DNA from: Aeromonas simiae
GTDB taxonomy: Bacteria > Pseudomonadota > Gammaproteobacteria > Enterobacterales > Aeromonadaceae
Assembly: GCF_000820125.1 (NCBI RefSeq)
Contig: NZ_CDBY01000054.1
Coordinates: forward strand, 70,614-134,613
Direction: 5' to 3'
DNA: 64,000 bases
Below the pieces are notes generated by a model. That model saw only the letters and a list, made by a program, of their open reading frames with translations. It made no database searches and was not told the origin of the DNA. Numbering within the stretch: position 1 is the stretch's first letter; every line of letters starts with the position of its first letter. Below are positions 1-10,299 of this stretch, one piece after another. The position numbers and the translations under genes were made by a program.

Positions 1-1
1 T

Positions 2-79
2 ACCCTGGCCGAGGTGCTGACCGGCTGGTATCTCGATGAGCAGCCTGATGACGAGCAGGTCGAGCTGGCGGCCGAGTAA
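2..79 (+). CDS. 3' end of an unidentified CDS
   Basis: An open frame entering from the left edge encodes the last 25 residues of a protein with an acidic tail (ends VELAAE) and stops with TAA at 77-79. It lies just before a strong convergent hairpin, as expected of a real gene end. Too little is present to name the product. Confidence 0.6.
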   Translation, partial: TLAEVLTGWYLDEQPDDEQVELAAE

Positions 80-100
80 GGTTCGTCACTGAGATGAAGC

Positions 101-130
101 AAGGGGGCCATGGGCCCCCTTGTTGTTTAT
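101..130. terminator. Bidirectional terminator between convergent genes
   Basis: A nine-base-pair stem (AAGGGGGCC at 101-109 with GGCCCCCTT at 113-121) has a three-base loop and is followed by a T-rich run. It sits between the plus-strand gene ending at 79 and the minus-strand permease ending at 127, so it can serve both. Confidence 0.8.
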
Positions 131-1092
131 TCCCGCTCCTTGACGTAGGGGGTGCCGAGCGCTTTGGGGGCCACCGCCTTGCCGATGAAGCCGGCCAGCA
201 GGAACACGGTCAGCACGTAGGGCAACGCCTCGATGGCCTGCACCGGGATCGGAAAGTCGCCGATGGCGACCCCTTGCAGGCGGATGGCCACTGCGTCGAG
301 AAAGCCAAACAGCAGGCAGGCGGCCATGGCGCTCCATGGCCGCCATTTGCCAAACACCAGGGCCGCCAGCGCCATGAAGCCTTTGCCCGCGCTCATGTTG
401 GGGATGAACTGGGCGGTCTGGGCCACCGAGAGGTAGACCCCGCCCAGCCCTGCCAGCAGACCGCCGATGATGAGCGCGGTGTAGCGCATCCGCACCACCG
501 AGATGCCGGCGGTGTCGACGGCGGCCGGCGCCTCCCCCACGGCGCGCAGGCGCAGGCCAAAGCGGGTGCGAAACAGCACCCACCAGGCGAGCGGCACGGC
601 GGCAAAGGCGACGTATTCCAGTAGGGAGTGGCCGCTTAGCAGCTCGCTGTAGAGCTGGCCGACGACGGGCACATCGGCCAGCGCCTTGGCGTAGGGCAGA
701 TCGATGGGGGCGAAGCGGGCAGCGCCGGAGAGCGCCGGGGTCTGTCCCCCTTGATCGAACCAGAAACGGCCGAGCGTCACGGTCAGGCCGGTGGCCAGTA
801 TGTTGATGGCCATGCCGCTCACCACCTGATCGCCGCGATGGGTGATGGTGGCAAAGCCGTGCAGCAGGGCCAGCAGGATGGCGATGCCCACCCCGGCCAG
901 CAGCCCCATCCAGGCCGAGCCGGTGACGGCGGCGGCGGCCGCGCCGGCGAAGGCGGAGGCCAGCAGCTTACCCTCGAGGGCGATGTTGACCACCCCGGAG
1001 CGCTCGCAGAACATGCCGGCCATGGCCGCCAGGATCAGCGGTGGAGCGGTGCGGACGGTGGCGTCCAGCATCAGGATCAGCGTTTCGAACAT
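127..1092 (-). CDS. ABC transporter permease, BMP/nucleoside-type (second permease)
   Basis: This 321-residue, highly hydrophobic protein with about eight predicted membrane segments matches the BPD_transp_2 permease family used by BMP-type importers. The conserved cytoplasmic loop RLRAVGEAPAAVDTAGI before the fifth-sixth membrane segments is the family's ATPase-coupling (EAA-like) region. It starts three bases after the stop of the other permease and is the last gene of a four-gene operon (binding protein, ATPase, permease, permease). The substrate is probably a nucleoside, by homology with YufNOPQ/BmpDEFG-type systems; the sequence alone does not prove it. Confidence 0.85.
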   Translation of the reverse strand: MFETLILMLDATVRTAPPLILAAMAGMFCERSGVVNIALEGKLLASAFAGAAAAAVTGSAWMGLLAGVGIAILLALLHGFATITHRGDQVVSGMAINILATGLTVTLGRFWFDQGGQTPALSGAARFAPIDLPYAKALADVPVVGQLYSELLSGHSLLEYVAFAAVPLAWWVLFRTRFGLRLRAVGEAPAAVDTAGISVVRMRYTALIIGGLLAGLGGVYLSVAQTAQFIPNMSAGKGFMALAALVFGKWRPWSAMAACLLFGFLDAVAIRLQGVAIGDFPIPVQAIEALPYVLTVFLLAGFIGKAVAPKALGTPYVKERE

Positions 1093-1095
1093 GGC

Positions 1096-2195
1096 TTAGG
1101 CCCCCTTCTTGTTCGCCAGGGCGAGATAGAGCTGCTCGACCCGAGGTTGCAGCATATGTTCCAGCGCGCCGCAGAACAGGATCACCAGCCCTTGCAGCAC
1201 CACCACTATGTTGCGATCCACCCCGAACTCGAAGCTGAGCTCGGCGCCCCCCTGATAGAGGAAGCCAAACAGCAGGCTCGCCAGGATCACCCCGACCGGG
1301 TGGTTGCGCCCCATCAGCGCCACCGCGATGCCGGTGAAGCCAAACCCTTCCACGAAGTTGAGCTTGATCTGGTGCAGCTCGCCTTGCAGCACGTTGAGGG
1401 CGAAAAAGCCCGCCAGCATGCCGGAGATGAGCATGGCCAAGATCACCACGCGCGGGTAGGGGATGCCGGCATAGGAAGAGGCGCTCTGGCTCGCCCCCAC
1501 GGCGCGGATCTCGTAACCCCAGCGGGTGTGCCAGATGAACAGCCACACCAGGGCGGCGCAGATCAGCGCCCAGATGAAGCTGATATTGAGCGGGCTGGTG
1601 GCCATCTCCACCCCGAACCGGGCGCCGATGTCGCTCAGCTTGGGCAGCCAGCTCGCCTCGGCAAAGACCCGGCTCTCGGTGGCCATCGAGCCGGCCGGTT
1701 TGAACACCTCCACCAGCAGGTAGGCCATGATGGCCGAGGCGATGAAGTTGAACATGATGGTGGTGATGACGATGTGGCTGCCGCGCCGGGCTTGCAACCA
1801 GGCCGGGATGAAGGCCCAGGCCGCGCCAAACAGGCCGCCGGCGATGATGGACAGCGGCAGCAGCAGGGCAAACGGCAGCACGTCGCCGAGCAGCAGGCAG
1901 ACCAGGCCCACGCCGAGGCCGCCGATGTAGGCCTGCCCCTCGCCGCCGATGTTGAACAGCCCCGCGTGGAAGGCGATGGCCACGGCGAGCCCGGTGAAGA
2001 TGAAGCCGGTGGCGTAGTAGAGGGTAAAGCCTATCCCCTCGCCGCTGCCGAAGGCGCCGCTCCACATGATCTCCACCGCCTCGAGCGGGTTGATGTCGAG
2101 ATAACTGAACAGGATGGCCGAGATCAGGAACGCCAGGGTGACGTTCAGCGCCGGCAGCAGGCCGACCGAGATCCAGGCCGGAACACGGGCTTGAC

Positions 2196-2199
<4 letters not shown>
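1096..2199 (-). CDS. ABC transporter permease, BMP/nucleoside-type (first permease)
   Basis: A 367-residue inner-membrane permease of the BPD_transp_2 family, with a longer N-terminal part than its partner, as is usual for the first permease of BMP-type importers. The coupling loop around EIRAVGASQSASSYAGI is recognisable. Its ATG overlaps the ATPase stop codon by four bases (ATGA), and a GGAGG ribosome-binding site lies seven bases upstream, so translation is probably coupled. It should form the heterodimeric channel with the product of the downstream permease gene. Confidence 0.87.
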
Positions 2200-3752
<1,553 letters not shown>

Positions 3753-3786
3753 GATGCAATCCTTGCCAGTCATGAAGAGAAAAGGG

Positions 3787-3809
3787 AAAAAACCGGCCCG
3801 AGGGGGCCG
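3787..3809 (-). terminator. Intra-operon hairpin with T-tract (attenuator-like)
   Basis: Read on the minus strand, a CGGCCC/GGGCCG stem with a four-base loop (3794-3809) is followed by six T residues (3787-3792). It lies between the binding-protein gene and the ATPase gene. Such leaky terminators let the abundant binding protein be expressed above the membrane components. Confidence 0.75.
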
Positions 3810-3823
3810 ATCTGGAAGGGGGA

Positions 3824-4822
3824 TCAGTATTTACAGGTGCCGTCGGCCATGTAGTCGTGCACCTTGACCTTGCCGGCGATGATATCGGCCTTGATGGCGT
3901 CGGCCTTGGTCTTCATCTCGGGGGTGATCAGCTTCTCGTTGTTTTGATCGAGCGCCCAATCCACCCCGCCTTCGGCCAGCCCCAGGTTCTTGATACCCGG
4001 TTTCCAGGTGCCCTTGGCGGCATCATCCCAAGTCTGGTAGGCGGCCAGGCCCACCGACTTGACCATGGAGGTCAGCATGGTGCCCGGTTGCAGGTGGTTT
4101 TGGTTGGAGTCGACGCCGATGGCCAGCTTGCCCTCATCCTTGGCTGCCTGGTAGACACCGATGCCGGTACCGCCGGCGGCGGCATAGACCACGTCGGCCC
4201 CCTTGGCGAACTGGGACTTGGCCAGCTCCGCCCCCTTGGCCGGGTCGGCAAACGCCGCCGGGGTGGAGCCGGTCATGTTCTGGAACACTTCGATCTTCGG
4301 ATTGACGTACTTGGCCCCCTGCTCGTAACCGCACTCGAACTTGCGGATCAGCGGGATGTCCATGCCGCCGACGAAGCCGACCTTGCCGCTCTTGGAGGCC
4401 ATGGCCGCCAGCGCACCGACTAGGAAGGAGCCTTCATGCTCCTTGAAGATGATGGACTGGACGTTGGGCTTGTCGACCACCATGTCGATGATGGTGAACT
4501 GGGTGTTGGGGAACTCGGTGGCGGCCTTCTCGACGGCCGATCCCATGTTAAAGCCGACCGCCACGATCGGGCCGTTGCCACGGCTGGCCAGGCGGCGCAG
4601 ACCTTGCTCGCGCTGGGCTTCGTTCTGGGGTTCGAACTCCTTGACCTTGATGCCCTTCTCCTTGGTGTAGACCTCGACCCCGTTGCGGAATACGGCTTCG
4701 TTGAAGGACTTGTCGAACTTGCCGGCGGTGTCATAGATGACCGCCGGTTGGGAGGCGGCCTGGGCGGACAGGGCGGCGAGAGTGAGGGTGGCCACGGTGG
4801 CCAGTTTGAGTGCGGTTGTCAC
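3824..4822 (-). CDS. BMP-family periplasmic substrate-binding protein
   Basis: A 332-residue secreted protein of the BMP/PnrA-like family, the substrate receptor of the adjacent ABC importer. It has a signal peptide (about residues 1-22, ending ALSAQA) with no lipobox, so it should be a soluble periplasmic protein, unlike the lipoprotein versions of Gram-positives and spirochaetes. Family landmarks include IYDTAGKFDKSFNEA and KVGFVGGMDIPLIRKFECGYEQGAKY. The GTG start at 4822 has AAGGA upstream. Known members bind purine nucleosides. It is the first gene of the operon and is followed by an attenuator-like hairpin. Confidence 0.88.
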   Translation of the reverse strand: MTTALKLATVATLTLAALSAQAASQPAVIYDTAGKFDKSFNEAVFRNGVEVYTKEKGIKVKEFEPQNEAQREQGLRRLASRGNGPIVAVGFNMGSAVEKAATEFPNTQFTIIDMVVDKPNVQSIIFKEHEGSFLVGALAAMASKSGKVGFVGGMDIPLIRKFECGYEQGAKYVNPKIEVFQNMTGSTPAAFADPAKGAELAKSQFAKGADVVYAAAGGTGIGVYQAAKDEGKLAIGVDSNQNHLQPGTMLTSMVKSVGLAAYQTWDDAAKGTWKPGIKNLGLAEGGVDWALDQNNEKLITPEMKTKADAIKADIIAGKVKVHDYMADGTCKY

Positions 4823-4853
4823 GATCGTATCCTTGATTGTTATGGTTTCCGTA

Positions 4854-4944
4854 GCCTGCCATGGCAGGCCTGTCAGGCTTGCGCGATTACTGTAAGTGAG
4901 GCGCTTGTAGGGTCAAGCCTACACCCGGAGAAAAACGTTTGCGC
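4854..4944 (-). promoter_or_regulatory. Promoter region of the BMP importer with PurR-like box and leader palindrome
   Basis: On the minus strand, TTGACC (4911-4916) and TACAGT (4889-4894) are separated by 16 bases and make a plausible sigma-70 promoter. Just upstream, 4929-4944 reads as an imperfect 16-bp PurR-like operator (AAAAC-GTTTGCG core, roughly 11-12 of 16 consensus positions by eye). In the leader, GCCTGCCATGGCAGGC (4854-4869) is a perfect 16-bp palindrome of unknown role. Confidence 0.4.
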
Positions 4945-5251
4945 TAACGGTTTGAAAAATAAGCGCATGGCAGCGCAACATCCGATTTTTGGCGGGTTTG
5001 CCAGGTGTTTGTGCTGGTGTGAGCCGATGGAGTATCGCGTTTGCTATGTGAATCATAGGCTTGGCGATGAGCATCAGGGCAGGCGCCTGATTAATTAACG
5101 GCGAGCAGGGGAAATGGCTGCCATGTCTTCGCATCCATGACGTGCGTTGGCTGAGGGGCGGCCTGTGCGCGGCGCCGGGCTCTCTGTGGGGGCGGTCAAC
5201 GCTGCCCCTTGCCCAGCCTGCGCCTCTTTCCCCGCGAGATGAGGAAGCGGC
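4945..5251. other. Intergenic region without a recognised gene
   Basis: The stretch between the importer promoter and the end of the acetyltransferase gene shows no convincing coding frame. I see no clear terminator; the short frames in it lack ribosome-binding sites. Confidence 0.5.
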
Positions 5252-5842
5252 CTAACCGAGCGAGCGCTCGTCGCGTGGCTCGCCGTGTTGCAGGGTGCGC
5301 ACCACTCGGGCCGGGTTGCCCACCGCCACGCTGTCGGCCGGAATGTCTTTGGTCACCACGGCTCCGGCGCCGATGATGCTGCGCGGGCCTATGGTGACGC
5401 CGGGGCAGAGAATGGCGCCGCCGCCGATCCAGCAGTCGTCACCGATGCGCACCGGCTGGCCGAAGGCCTCCCAGCGGCGGCGATCGCGATAGTCCATGGA
5501 GTGGGTGGCGGTGTAGATCTGCACGTTGGGGGCGAGCAGCACATGGTGGCCGATGTGCACCTCACAGACATCGAGGATGGTGACGTTGAAGTTGAAAAAG
5601 CACTGCTCGCCGAGGTGGATATTGCGGCCAAACTCGCAGGTGAAGGGGGTGCTGATCCAGCACGAATCGGGGCAGTGACCGAACAGTTCGCGGCACAGCG
5701 CCTTGCGTTCGCGCTCCTCGCTGGCTGGGGTGGCGTTGAGGCGGGCCAGCAGCGCCTGACCGCGGATCCGATCCTTGGCGACCTCTTCACTGTCGCTGTC
5801 GAGCAGCCCGCCCGCCAGAATGTTATCCCAGTCACTTGCCAT
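5252..5842 (-). CDS. Maltose/galactoside O-acetyltransferase-type hexapeptide acetyltransferase
   Basis: A 196-residue protein of the Maa/LacA/NodL acetyltransferase family, which transfers acetyl from acetyl-CoA to sugar hydroxyls. An N-terminal helical mac domain is followed by left-handed beta-helix hexapeptide repeats (for example IGDDCWIGGGAILCPGVTIGPRSIIGAGAVVTKDIP). The expected catalytic His is in YTATHSMDYRDR. The start at 5842 is preferred because AGGAGA lies five bases upstream; an ATG at 5866 has no such signal. The substrate is unknown. Confidence 0.85.
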   Translation of the reverse strand: MASDWDNILAGGLLDSDSEEVAKDRIRGQALLARLNATPASEERERKALCRELFGHCPDSCWISTPFTCEFGRNIHLGEQCFFNFNVTILDVCEVHIGHHVLLAPNVQIYTATHSMDYRDRRRWEAFGQPVRIGDDCWIGGGAILCPGVTIGPRSIIGAGAVVTKDIPADSVAVGNPARVVRTLQHGEPRDERSLG

Positions 5843-5897
5843 CACTGTCTCCTCTTGCGCTGCCATGGCCTGGCATGATGGTGAAACGATGTGGCCG

Positions 5898-7151
5898 TCA
5901 CCACCCCAGCAGTGGCAGGGTCAGCAGGGCCGAGAGCAGGTAGGGGAGCAGCACCCGCCAGCCGAGCCCTTTGCCACCGATCACCAACGCCAGTACCCCC
6001 TTGACCAGCGAGTTGACGAAGCCGGCCAGCAGGATGGCGCGCGCCGCCACATCGAGATCCAGCCCCCGGCTCGCCAGATGGGAGAGGGAGAGGGTGATGG
6101 CGTCCACATCGGCCAGCCCGGAGGCGGTCGCCAGCAGGTAGACCCCTGAGTCCCCCACCGTCTGTTGCAGCAGGGTGGCGAGAAAGCCGATCACCGCCAG
6201 CAGCAGGCCGAACTTGAGGGCGGTGAGCAGATCGAGCGGGTTGCGGGTCTTGGCCTGCATCGGCTCCGGCGCCTCTTCGCGGCGGTACCAGAACCAGAAG
6301 GCGCAGCCATAGACCACGGCCGCCAGGGTGAGCAGCGACCAGGTGAGGCGCTGGGCGAGCGGCACGTGGATCACTAGGATCAGCGCCCACACTCGCAGCC
6401 ACATGGTGGCACTGGCGAGCAGGATACCGTTGGCGAGCAGCCGCTCCAGGCCGCTCTGCTCGCGGTTGAGACGGGAAAATTGCAGCGTGAGCGCAGTGGA
6501 GGAGGCAAACCCCGCCAGTATGCTGGTGAGCACCAACCCCTTGCGGGTACCAACCAACCGCACCGCGAAGTGACCGCAGAAGGAGATGCCGGCGATCATC
6601 ACCACCATCAACCAGATCTTGAAGGGATTGAAGGCCAGCAGCGGCCCCATCTCGCGGTTCGGCAGCACCGGCAGCAGCACCAGCGAGATGAGCAGAAAAC
6701 GCAGGGTGGCGTGGAACTCGGTCTCGCTCAGGAACAGCAGCCCTTTGTGGATCTCCCCCTTGAGCCCCATCAGCAGGGCCGCCAGCACGGCGCAGGCGAC
6801 GGCCTCGCTCGGGCCGAGCAGCACCGCCGTCAGGCCGAGCAGGTAGGTGAGCACCATGGCCACCGAGCTGGTGAGGCCAAACTCCCCCTGCGAGCGCTGG
6901 GAGAGCCAGACCGAGAGCCCGACCCCGGCCAGGATGGCCACCAACCCCAGCAGGGGCAGGGTCGCCCCCAGGCTTGGCAGCAACAAGCCGCACACCCCGC
7001 CGAACAGGCCGATGAGGCCATAGGTACGCATGCCGGCGATGCGCTGGTTGTCCTCCAGCCGGCGGGTTTGCCAGCCCCGCTCCAAGCCGATGATGAGGCC
7101 GATGGCCAGTGATACCAGTGCGCCGTAGAGCGATAAATCGGTCAGATCCAT
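5898..7151 (-). CDS. MgtC/SapB family membrane protein with DUF4010 domain
   Basis: A 417-residue integral membrane protein. The N-terminal part (about residues 5-140) is MgtC-like, with the family motif GLIIGLERGWQ near the start. The C-terminal half is a second multi-spanning block of the DUF4010 type, ending in a hydrophobic tail. The chosen ATG (7151) follows GGAGG by four bases. Family members are inner-membrane proteins implicated in Mg2+ homeostasis or ATPase modulation; the role of MgtC-DUF4010 fusions is not established. Confidence 0.8.
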   Translation of the reverse strand: MDLTDLSLYGALVSLAIGLIIGLERGWQTRRLEDNQRIAGMRTYGLIGLFGGVCGLLLPSLGATLPLLGLVAILAGVGLSVWLSQRSQGEFGLTSSVAMVLTYLLGLTAVLLGPSEAVACAVLAALLMGLKGEIHKGLLFLSETEFHATLRFLLISLVLLPVLPNREMGPLLAFNPFKIWLMVVMIAGISFCGHFAVRLVGTRKGLVLTSILAGFASSTALTLQFSRLNREQSGLERLLANGILLASATMWLRVWALILVIHVPLAQRLTWSLLTLAAVVYGCAFWFWYRREEAPEPMQAKTRNPLDLLTALKFGLLLAVIGFLATLLQQTVGDSGVYLLATASGLADVDAITLSLSHLASRGLDLDVAARAILLAGFVNSLVKGVLALVIGGKGLGWRVLLPYLLSALLTLPLLGW

Positions 7152-7212
7152 GGGGCCTCCGTTGCCATGCCCTGATGATGGCACAGGGCCTGGCCGGTGT
7201 GAGTGCGGCCGA

Positions 7213-8421
7213 TCACGATCGTCCGTCGAGGCGGGCGGTGAAGAGGCCCGCTTCGAGCCGGGTCTCGATGTGCCAGCCGAGTTTTTCGCAGATGCGCTCG
7301 ATAATGGTCAGGCCGCAGCCATAGCCGAGCACGGTATCCGGCGCCACCTGGGTTGGATTGCGAACCGTGAGTACTCCCTCTTTCAGCTGCACCTCGATCC
7401 GCCCCTCGGCATAGCTCAGGGCATTTTTCAGCAGGTTGTCGATGGCGATGGTGAGCAGCGAGAGGGGGGCATGCAGCTGGCTCTGATCGAGCGTGAGCTG
7501 CACCGTGATGGCCTCGCGACTCAGCAGTGGTTGCAGGCGGGAGAGCTCGGCCTGGATGAGGGGGGCCACCTCTTGGGCGGGGCGTTCAATCTCCCCGCTG
7601 CGCCCCAGCAGTAGGAAGGTCTCGGTCAGCAGCGCCATCTCGTCGGCGCCAGCGCGAATGCGCGCCACCGCGCGCCGGGCTGGGGGCGGCAGCTCGGCAA
7701 TCTTGTCGAGCAGGGCGGCTGAGCCCTGGATCACCATGTTGGGGGTGCGCAGCTCGTGGCTGGCAAAGCGGCTGAATTCGCGCTCGCGGGCGAAGACCGC
7801 CGCCACTTCGCGCTTGCCCGACAGCAGGGCCAGCTCGATCTCGCGCAGCTCCTGCCAGGGGGCATCCGGGGTGAAGTCAGCCTGCTCCGGCGTCAGGTGG
7901 GCCACCCGCTGGCGCAGTCGCTCCAGCGGCCGGGTGATGTGGCGCACCAGCCAGAAGCCAAAGCCAAGCGCGGCCAGCAGCATGCCGACCCCGATCAGGC
8001 GGGTGGTCGTGTGGAGCGTCTCTTCGTAGGGGTCGAGGTAGTCGTCGGCATCGTCGTTGAACACCAGATAGAGCAGCCCCTGGCCCGAGGGGTGGTGCGC
8101 CACCAGGAAGTGCTTGTCCTCGTCGCCGAGTTCGTGCTCGTAAAATCCGGGTTTGGCGTACGGGGTGAGCCAGGGGGGCATGCGGCCGGCCTCGCTCCAG
8201 TAGCTGGAGAACTGGCGCGGGTTGGGGGCGGGGGCCGCCTCGCCCAGCCGCCGCCAGTCGTCGTCGTAACGCAGGGTCTCGGCCTCCAGCCAGTGGCGCA
8301 GGCTCAGCTCCTCCATCTTGTCCTCGGCCACCATCATCAGCCCGGTGGTGAGCAGCAGAAACAGCAGGCCGGCCCCGCCGAGGGCGAGGATCAGGTGGCG
8401 GCGCAGGCTCGGCAGGCTCAT
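7213..8421 (-). CDS. Two-component sensor histidine kinase
   Basis: This 402-residue inner-membrane kinase has TM1 at about residues 11-31, an acidic periplasmic sensor of about 110 residues, TM2 at about 142-159, a short linker, and a dimerisation helix with phospho-acceptor His222 in ASHELRTPN. The usual hydrophobic residue after P is Asn here. The ATPase domain shows an N box (DNLLKNALSYA) and a G box (GYGCGLTI). Its ATG overlaps the response-regulator stop by four bases, so the pair is co-translated. The signal sensed is unknown. Confidence 0.88.
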   Translation of the reverse strand: MSLPSLRRHLILALGGAGLLFLLLTTGLMMVAEDKMEELSLRHWLEAETLRYDDDWRRLGEAAPAPNPRQFSSYWSEAGRMPPWLTPYAKPGFYEHELGDEDKHFLVAHHPSGQGLLYLVFNDDADDYLDPYEETLHTTTRLIGVGMLLAALGFGFWLVRHITRPLERLRQRVAHLTPEQADFTPDAPWQELREIELALLSGKREVAAVFAREREFSRFASHELRTPNMVIQGSAALLDKIAELPPPARRAVARIRAGADEMALLTETFLLLGRSGEIERPAQEVAPLIQAELSRLQPLLSREAITVQLTLDQSQLHAPLSLLTIAIDNLLKNALSYAEGRIEVQLKEGVLTVRNPTQVAPDTVLGYGCGLTIIERICEKLGWHIETRLEAGLFTARLDGRS

Positions 8422-9086
8422 GGTGCCACCAGCCGGTAGCCCTGGCCGTGCACCGTCTCCAGCATGGGGGTGTCGAATGGCTTGTCGAGGGCGCCGCGCA
8501 GGGCATAGATGTGGCTGCGCAGGGCGTCGGAGTCCGGCTCCTCGTCACCCCAGATGGTATCGAGCACCTCCTGGCGGCTGACCACGGCCGGGGCCCGGCG
8601 TGCCAGCAGGGTCAGGATCCGAAACGGGATCTTGCCAAGGCGCAGCTCGATGCCGGCGCGCTCAGCCCGCCCACAGGCGGGATCGAGGGTGAGATCCCCC
8701 ACCGAAATCTGGCCCACGTCGCCGCGCGGGCCACGCAGGGCCAGCGCTTGCAGGCGCACCTCCAGCTCCTCCATGGCGAACGGTTTGACCAGATAGTCGT
8801 CGCCACCGGCGCGAAAGCCGGCCAGCTTGTCCTCCAGACTGTCGCGGGCGGTGAGGAAGATGACCGGGGTGGCGATCCCCTCCTCGCGCAGGCGGGTGAC
8901 CGCGCTCAGGCCGTCGAGGCGTGGCATCATCACGTCCATGATGATGACGTCAAAGCGTTGTTCGGCCAGCCGTTGCAGCGCCGCCTGACCGTGATAGGCG
9001 CAGTCAACCGTGTGGCCGGCCAGCTCCAGATAGTCGAGGATGGTCTCCATGACCTGCGGATTGTCCTCCACGAGCAGGATCTTCAT
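8418..9086 (-). CDS. OmpR-family response regulator
   Basis: A 222-residue regulator with a receiver domain (acidic pocket E7/D8, phospho-acceptor Asp51, Thr79, Lys101) and a C-terminal winged helix ending TVHGQGYRLVAP, typical of OmpR/PhoB DNA-binding domains. An AGGAGG ribosome-binding site precedes the ATG. It is the first gene of the regulator-kinase pair and diverges from the small periplasmic protein gene at 9166, with a direct repeat in between that could be its binding site. Confidence 0.9.
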   Translation of the reverse strand: MKILLVEDNPQVMETILDYLELAGHTVDCAYHGQAALQRLAEQRFDVIIMDVMMPRLDGLSAVTRLREEGIATPVIFLTARDSLEDKLAGFRAGGDDYLVKPFAMEELEVRLQALALRGPRGDVGQISVGDLTLDPACGRAERAGIELRLGKIPFRILTLLARRAPAVVSRQEVLDTIWGDEEPDSDALRSHIYALRGALDKPFDTPMLETVHGQGYRLVAP

Positions 9087-9098
9087 CGTGTTCCTCCT

Positions 9099-9115
9099 TT
9101 CACGTCCTCTTCACG
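9099..9115. promoter_or_regulatory. Candidate response-regulator box: direct repeat TTCACG-N5-TTCACG
   Basis: Two identical hexamers TTCACG start at 9099 and 9110, one helical turn (11 bp) apart. That is the spacing bound by dimers of OmpR/PmrA-type regulators. The repeat lies in the 79-bp gap between the divergent regulator gene and the gene at 9166. Its function is inferred. Confidence 0.45.
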
Positions 9116-9165
9116 CGATGGCTGCCATGCTGCCTCCATCGTTAACCGACAGAGAGGATCATCCC

Positions 9166-9588
9166 ATGCTCAAACGTATTTGTCCCCTGCTTATGCTGCT
9201 TCCCATGCTGGCCAGCGCTGCTGTGCCGCCCGAGTTCAAGGTCACCGGTCTTGCCAGCTGGCAACTGGGTCGCCTGATGATCAACGGCATCCCCTTCACC
9301 CTCGACAACCGAACCCGTTTCGACGACGGTCTGACCGAAGACACCCTCGGCGGCACCTGGGTCGAGCTGGAAGGGGTGGTACAGGGGGAGACCAATCTGG
9401 TGCACGAAATTGACCGTGCCGACCGCCAGCACGATCACGACATGGATATCGTCGGTACGGTGCAAGAGGGCCGGTTATGGGGCTACGGCGCCAGCGACGA
9501 CAGCCTCAACCCCTTTGAGGGGCGCTGGGCCGATCTGGAGTGCCGCTTCGATGGCAAGGTGCTCTCCGCCTGCCGCCGCGATGACTGA
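9166..9588 (+). CDS. Small periplasmic protein, DUF5666-like
   Basis: A 140-residue protein with a signal peptide (about residues 1-18, MLKRICPLLMLLPMLASA). The body has the alternating pattern VTGLASWQLGRLMINGIPFTLD...GTWVELEGVVQ, which resembles DUF5666-type beta-barrel (OB-like) domains; this assignment is by eye. AGAGAGGA precedes the ATG. It is transcribed divergently from the two-component system, so it is a candidate target of that regulator. It contains a His/Asp-rich stretch (DRQHDHDMD). Confidence 0.65.
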   Translation: MLKRICPLLMLLPMLASAAVPPEFKVTGLASWQLGRLMINGIPFTLDNRTRFDDGLTEDTLGGTWVELEGVVQGETNLVHEIDRADRQHDHDMDIVGTVQEGRLWGYGASDDSLNPFEGRWADLECRFDGKVLSACRRDD

Positions 9589-9659
9589 CAGAATCGCCGA
9601 GGTCGGGCCCGCCCGCAGGGATCTATGATTGGGGTCCCTGACTGAGGAGGGCCCGGAGC

Positions 9660-10142
9660 ATGGCTGGATGGAGACGAAAGGGGGCGAGCGCAATGCTCGC
9701 CCTGCTGCTGCTCGGCACGGCGTGTGGTGAGGAGCTGTGGTTGGTCGAGCTGGAGGCGGATGACGGTCTCTGGCTCCACTTCAAGGGAGCGGCGCTCGAG
9801 CGCGGCAGTGCCCCGGTATGGCAGGGGAGCCAGCTGCTGGGCCATGAGTTAAGGCCAGGCACCCGCTTGGCCCTGTGGCAGGAGGCCGGAGTGGCGAGCC
9901 GCATTACCGTGCCAGACCCCGCCGAACCGCCGCCAGCCGATTGGCAGCGTGGTCAGGATCGTCTGCGGCTGCGCACGGGCAACACCCTGCAACTGGCTCG
10001 TCTTGGCACCGTCTTGCTGCACGAGGAGGTGCGCTGGGTCAACGGTTCGGCCGCCGATCTGCATCCCGGCAGCGAGTTGGTGCTGATCCGCTCCGCAGAG
10101 GGGCAGTTGCGCCAGATTGACGTCATCAATCCGGAGGAGTGA
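9660..10142 (+). CDS. Conserved hypothetical exported protein
   Basis: A 160-residue protein with a basic N-terminus followed by a hydrophobic segment (MLALLLLGTA) and a Cys at residue 22. Export as a periplasmic protein or lipoprotein is likely, but the lipobox (GTAC) is poor. The rest is soluble with no family I recognise. It follows the DUF5666-like gene on the same strand after 71 bases and is closed by a strong terminator, so it may belong to the same small transcription unit. Confidence 0.65.
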   Translation: MAGWRRKGASAMLALLLLGTACGEELWLVELEADDGLWLHFKGAALERGSAPVWQGSQLLGHELRPGTRLALWQEAGVASRITVPDPAEPPPADWQRGQDRLRLRTGNTLQLARLGTVLLHEEVRWVNGSAADLHPGSELVLIRSAEGQLRQIDVINPEE

Positions 10143-10230
10143 TGCCGCATCCTTCTATTGGAGTGAGGCTCCCTGATCCCCTATTGGCAGGGCCTGTCCT
10201 GGCTCTGCCTCCCACCCTTATCCCGTTGTG

Positions 10231-10260
10231 AAGGGGGCCATTGTGGCCCCCTTTGCCTTT
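10231..10260 (+). terminator. Rho-independent terminator
   Basis: A perfect ten-base-pair stem (AAGGGGGCCA with TGGCCCCCTT, loop TTG) is followed by a T-rich run. It ends the unit carrying the exported protein gene and separates it from yjfL. It also argues against starting yjfL at the in-frame codon near 10228. Confidence 0.8.
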
Positions 10261-10299
10261 ATCTATGATGTTGCCTTCTTTTGTCACTGGAATGGCAAG

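Noticed and set aside
7213..9086. Naming the two-component system QseBC, PmrAB or PfeRS
   Set aside because: Only general OmpR/EnvZ-type features are visible; no target or sensor motif supports a specific name.
10228..10299. Upstream extension of yjfL to a start near 10228
   Set aside because: It would translate through the terminator stem of the previous unit and add residues not found in YjfL-like proteins.
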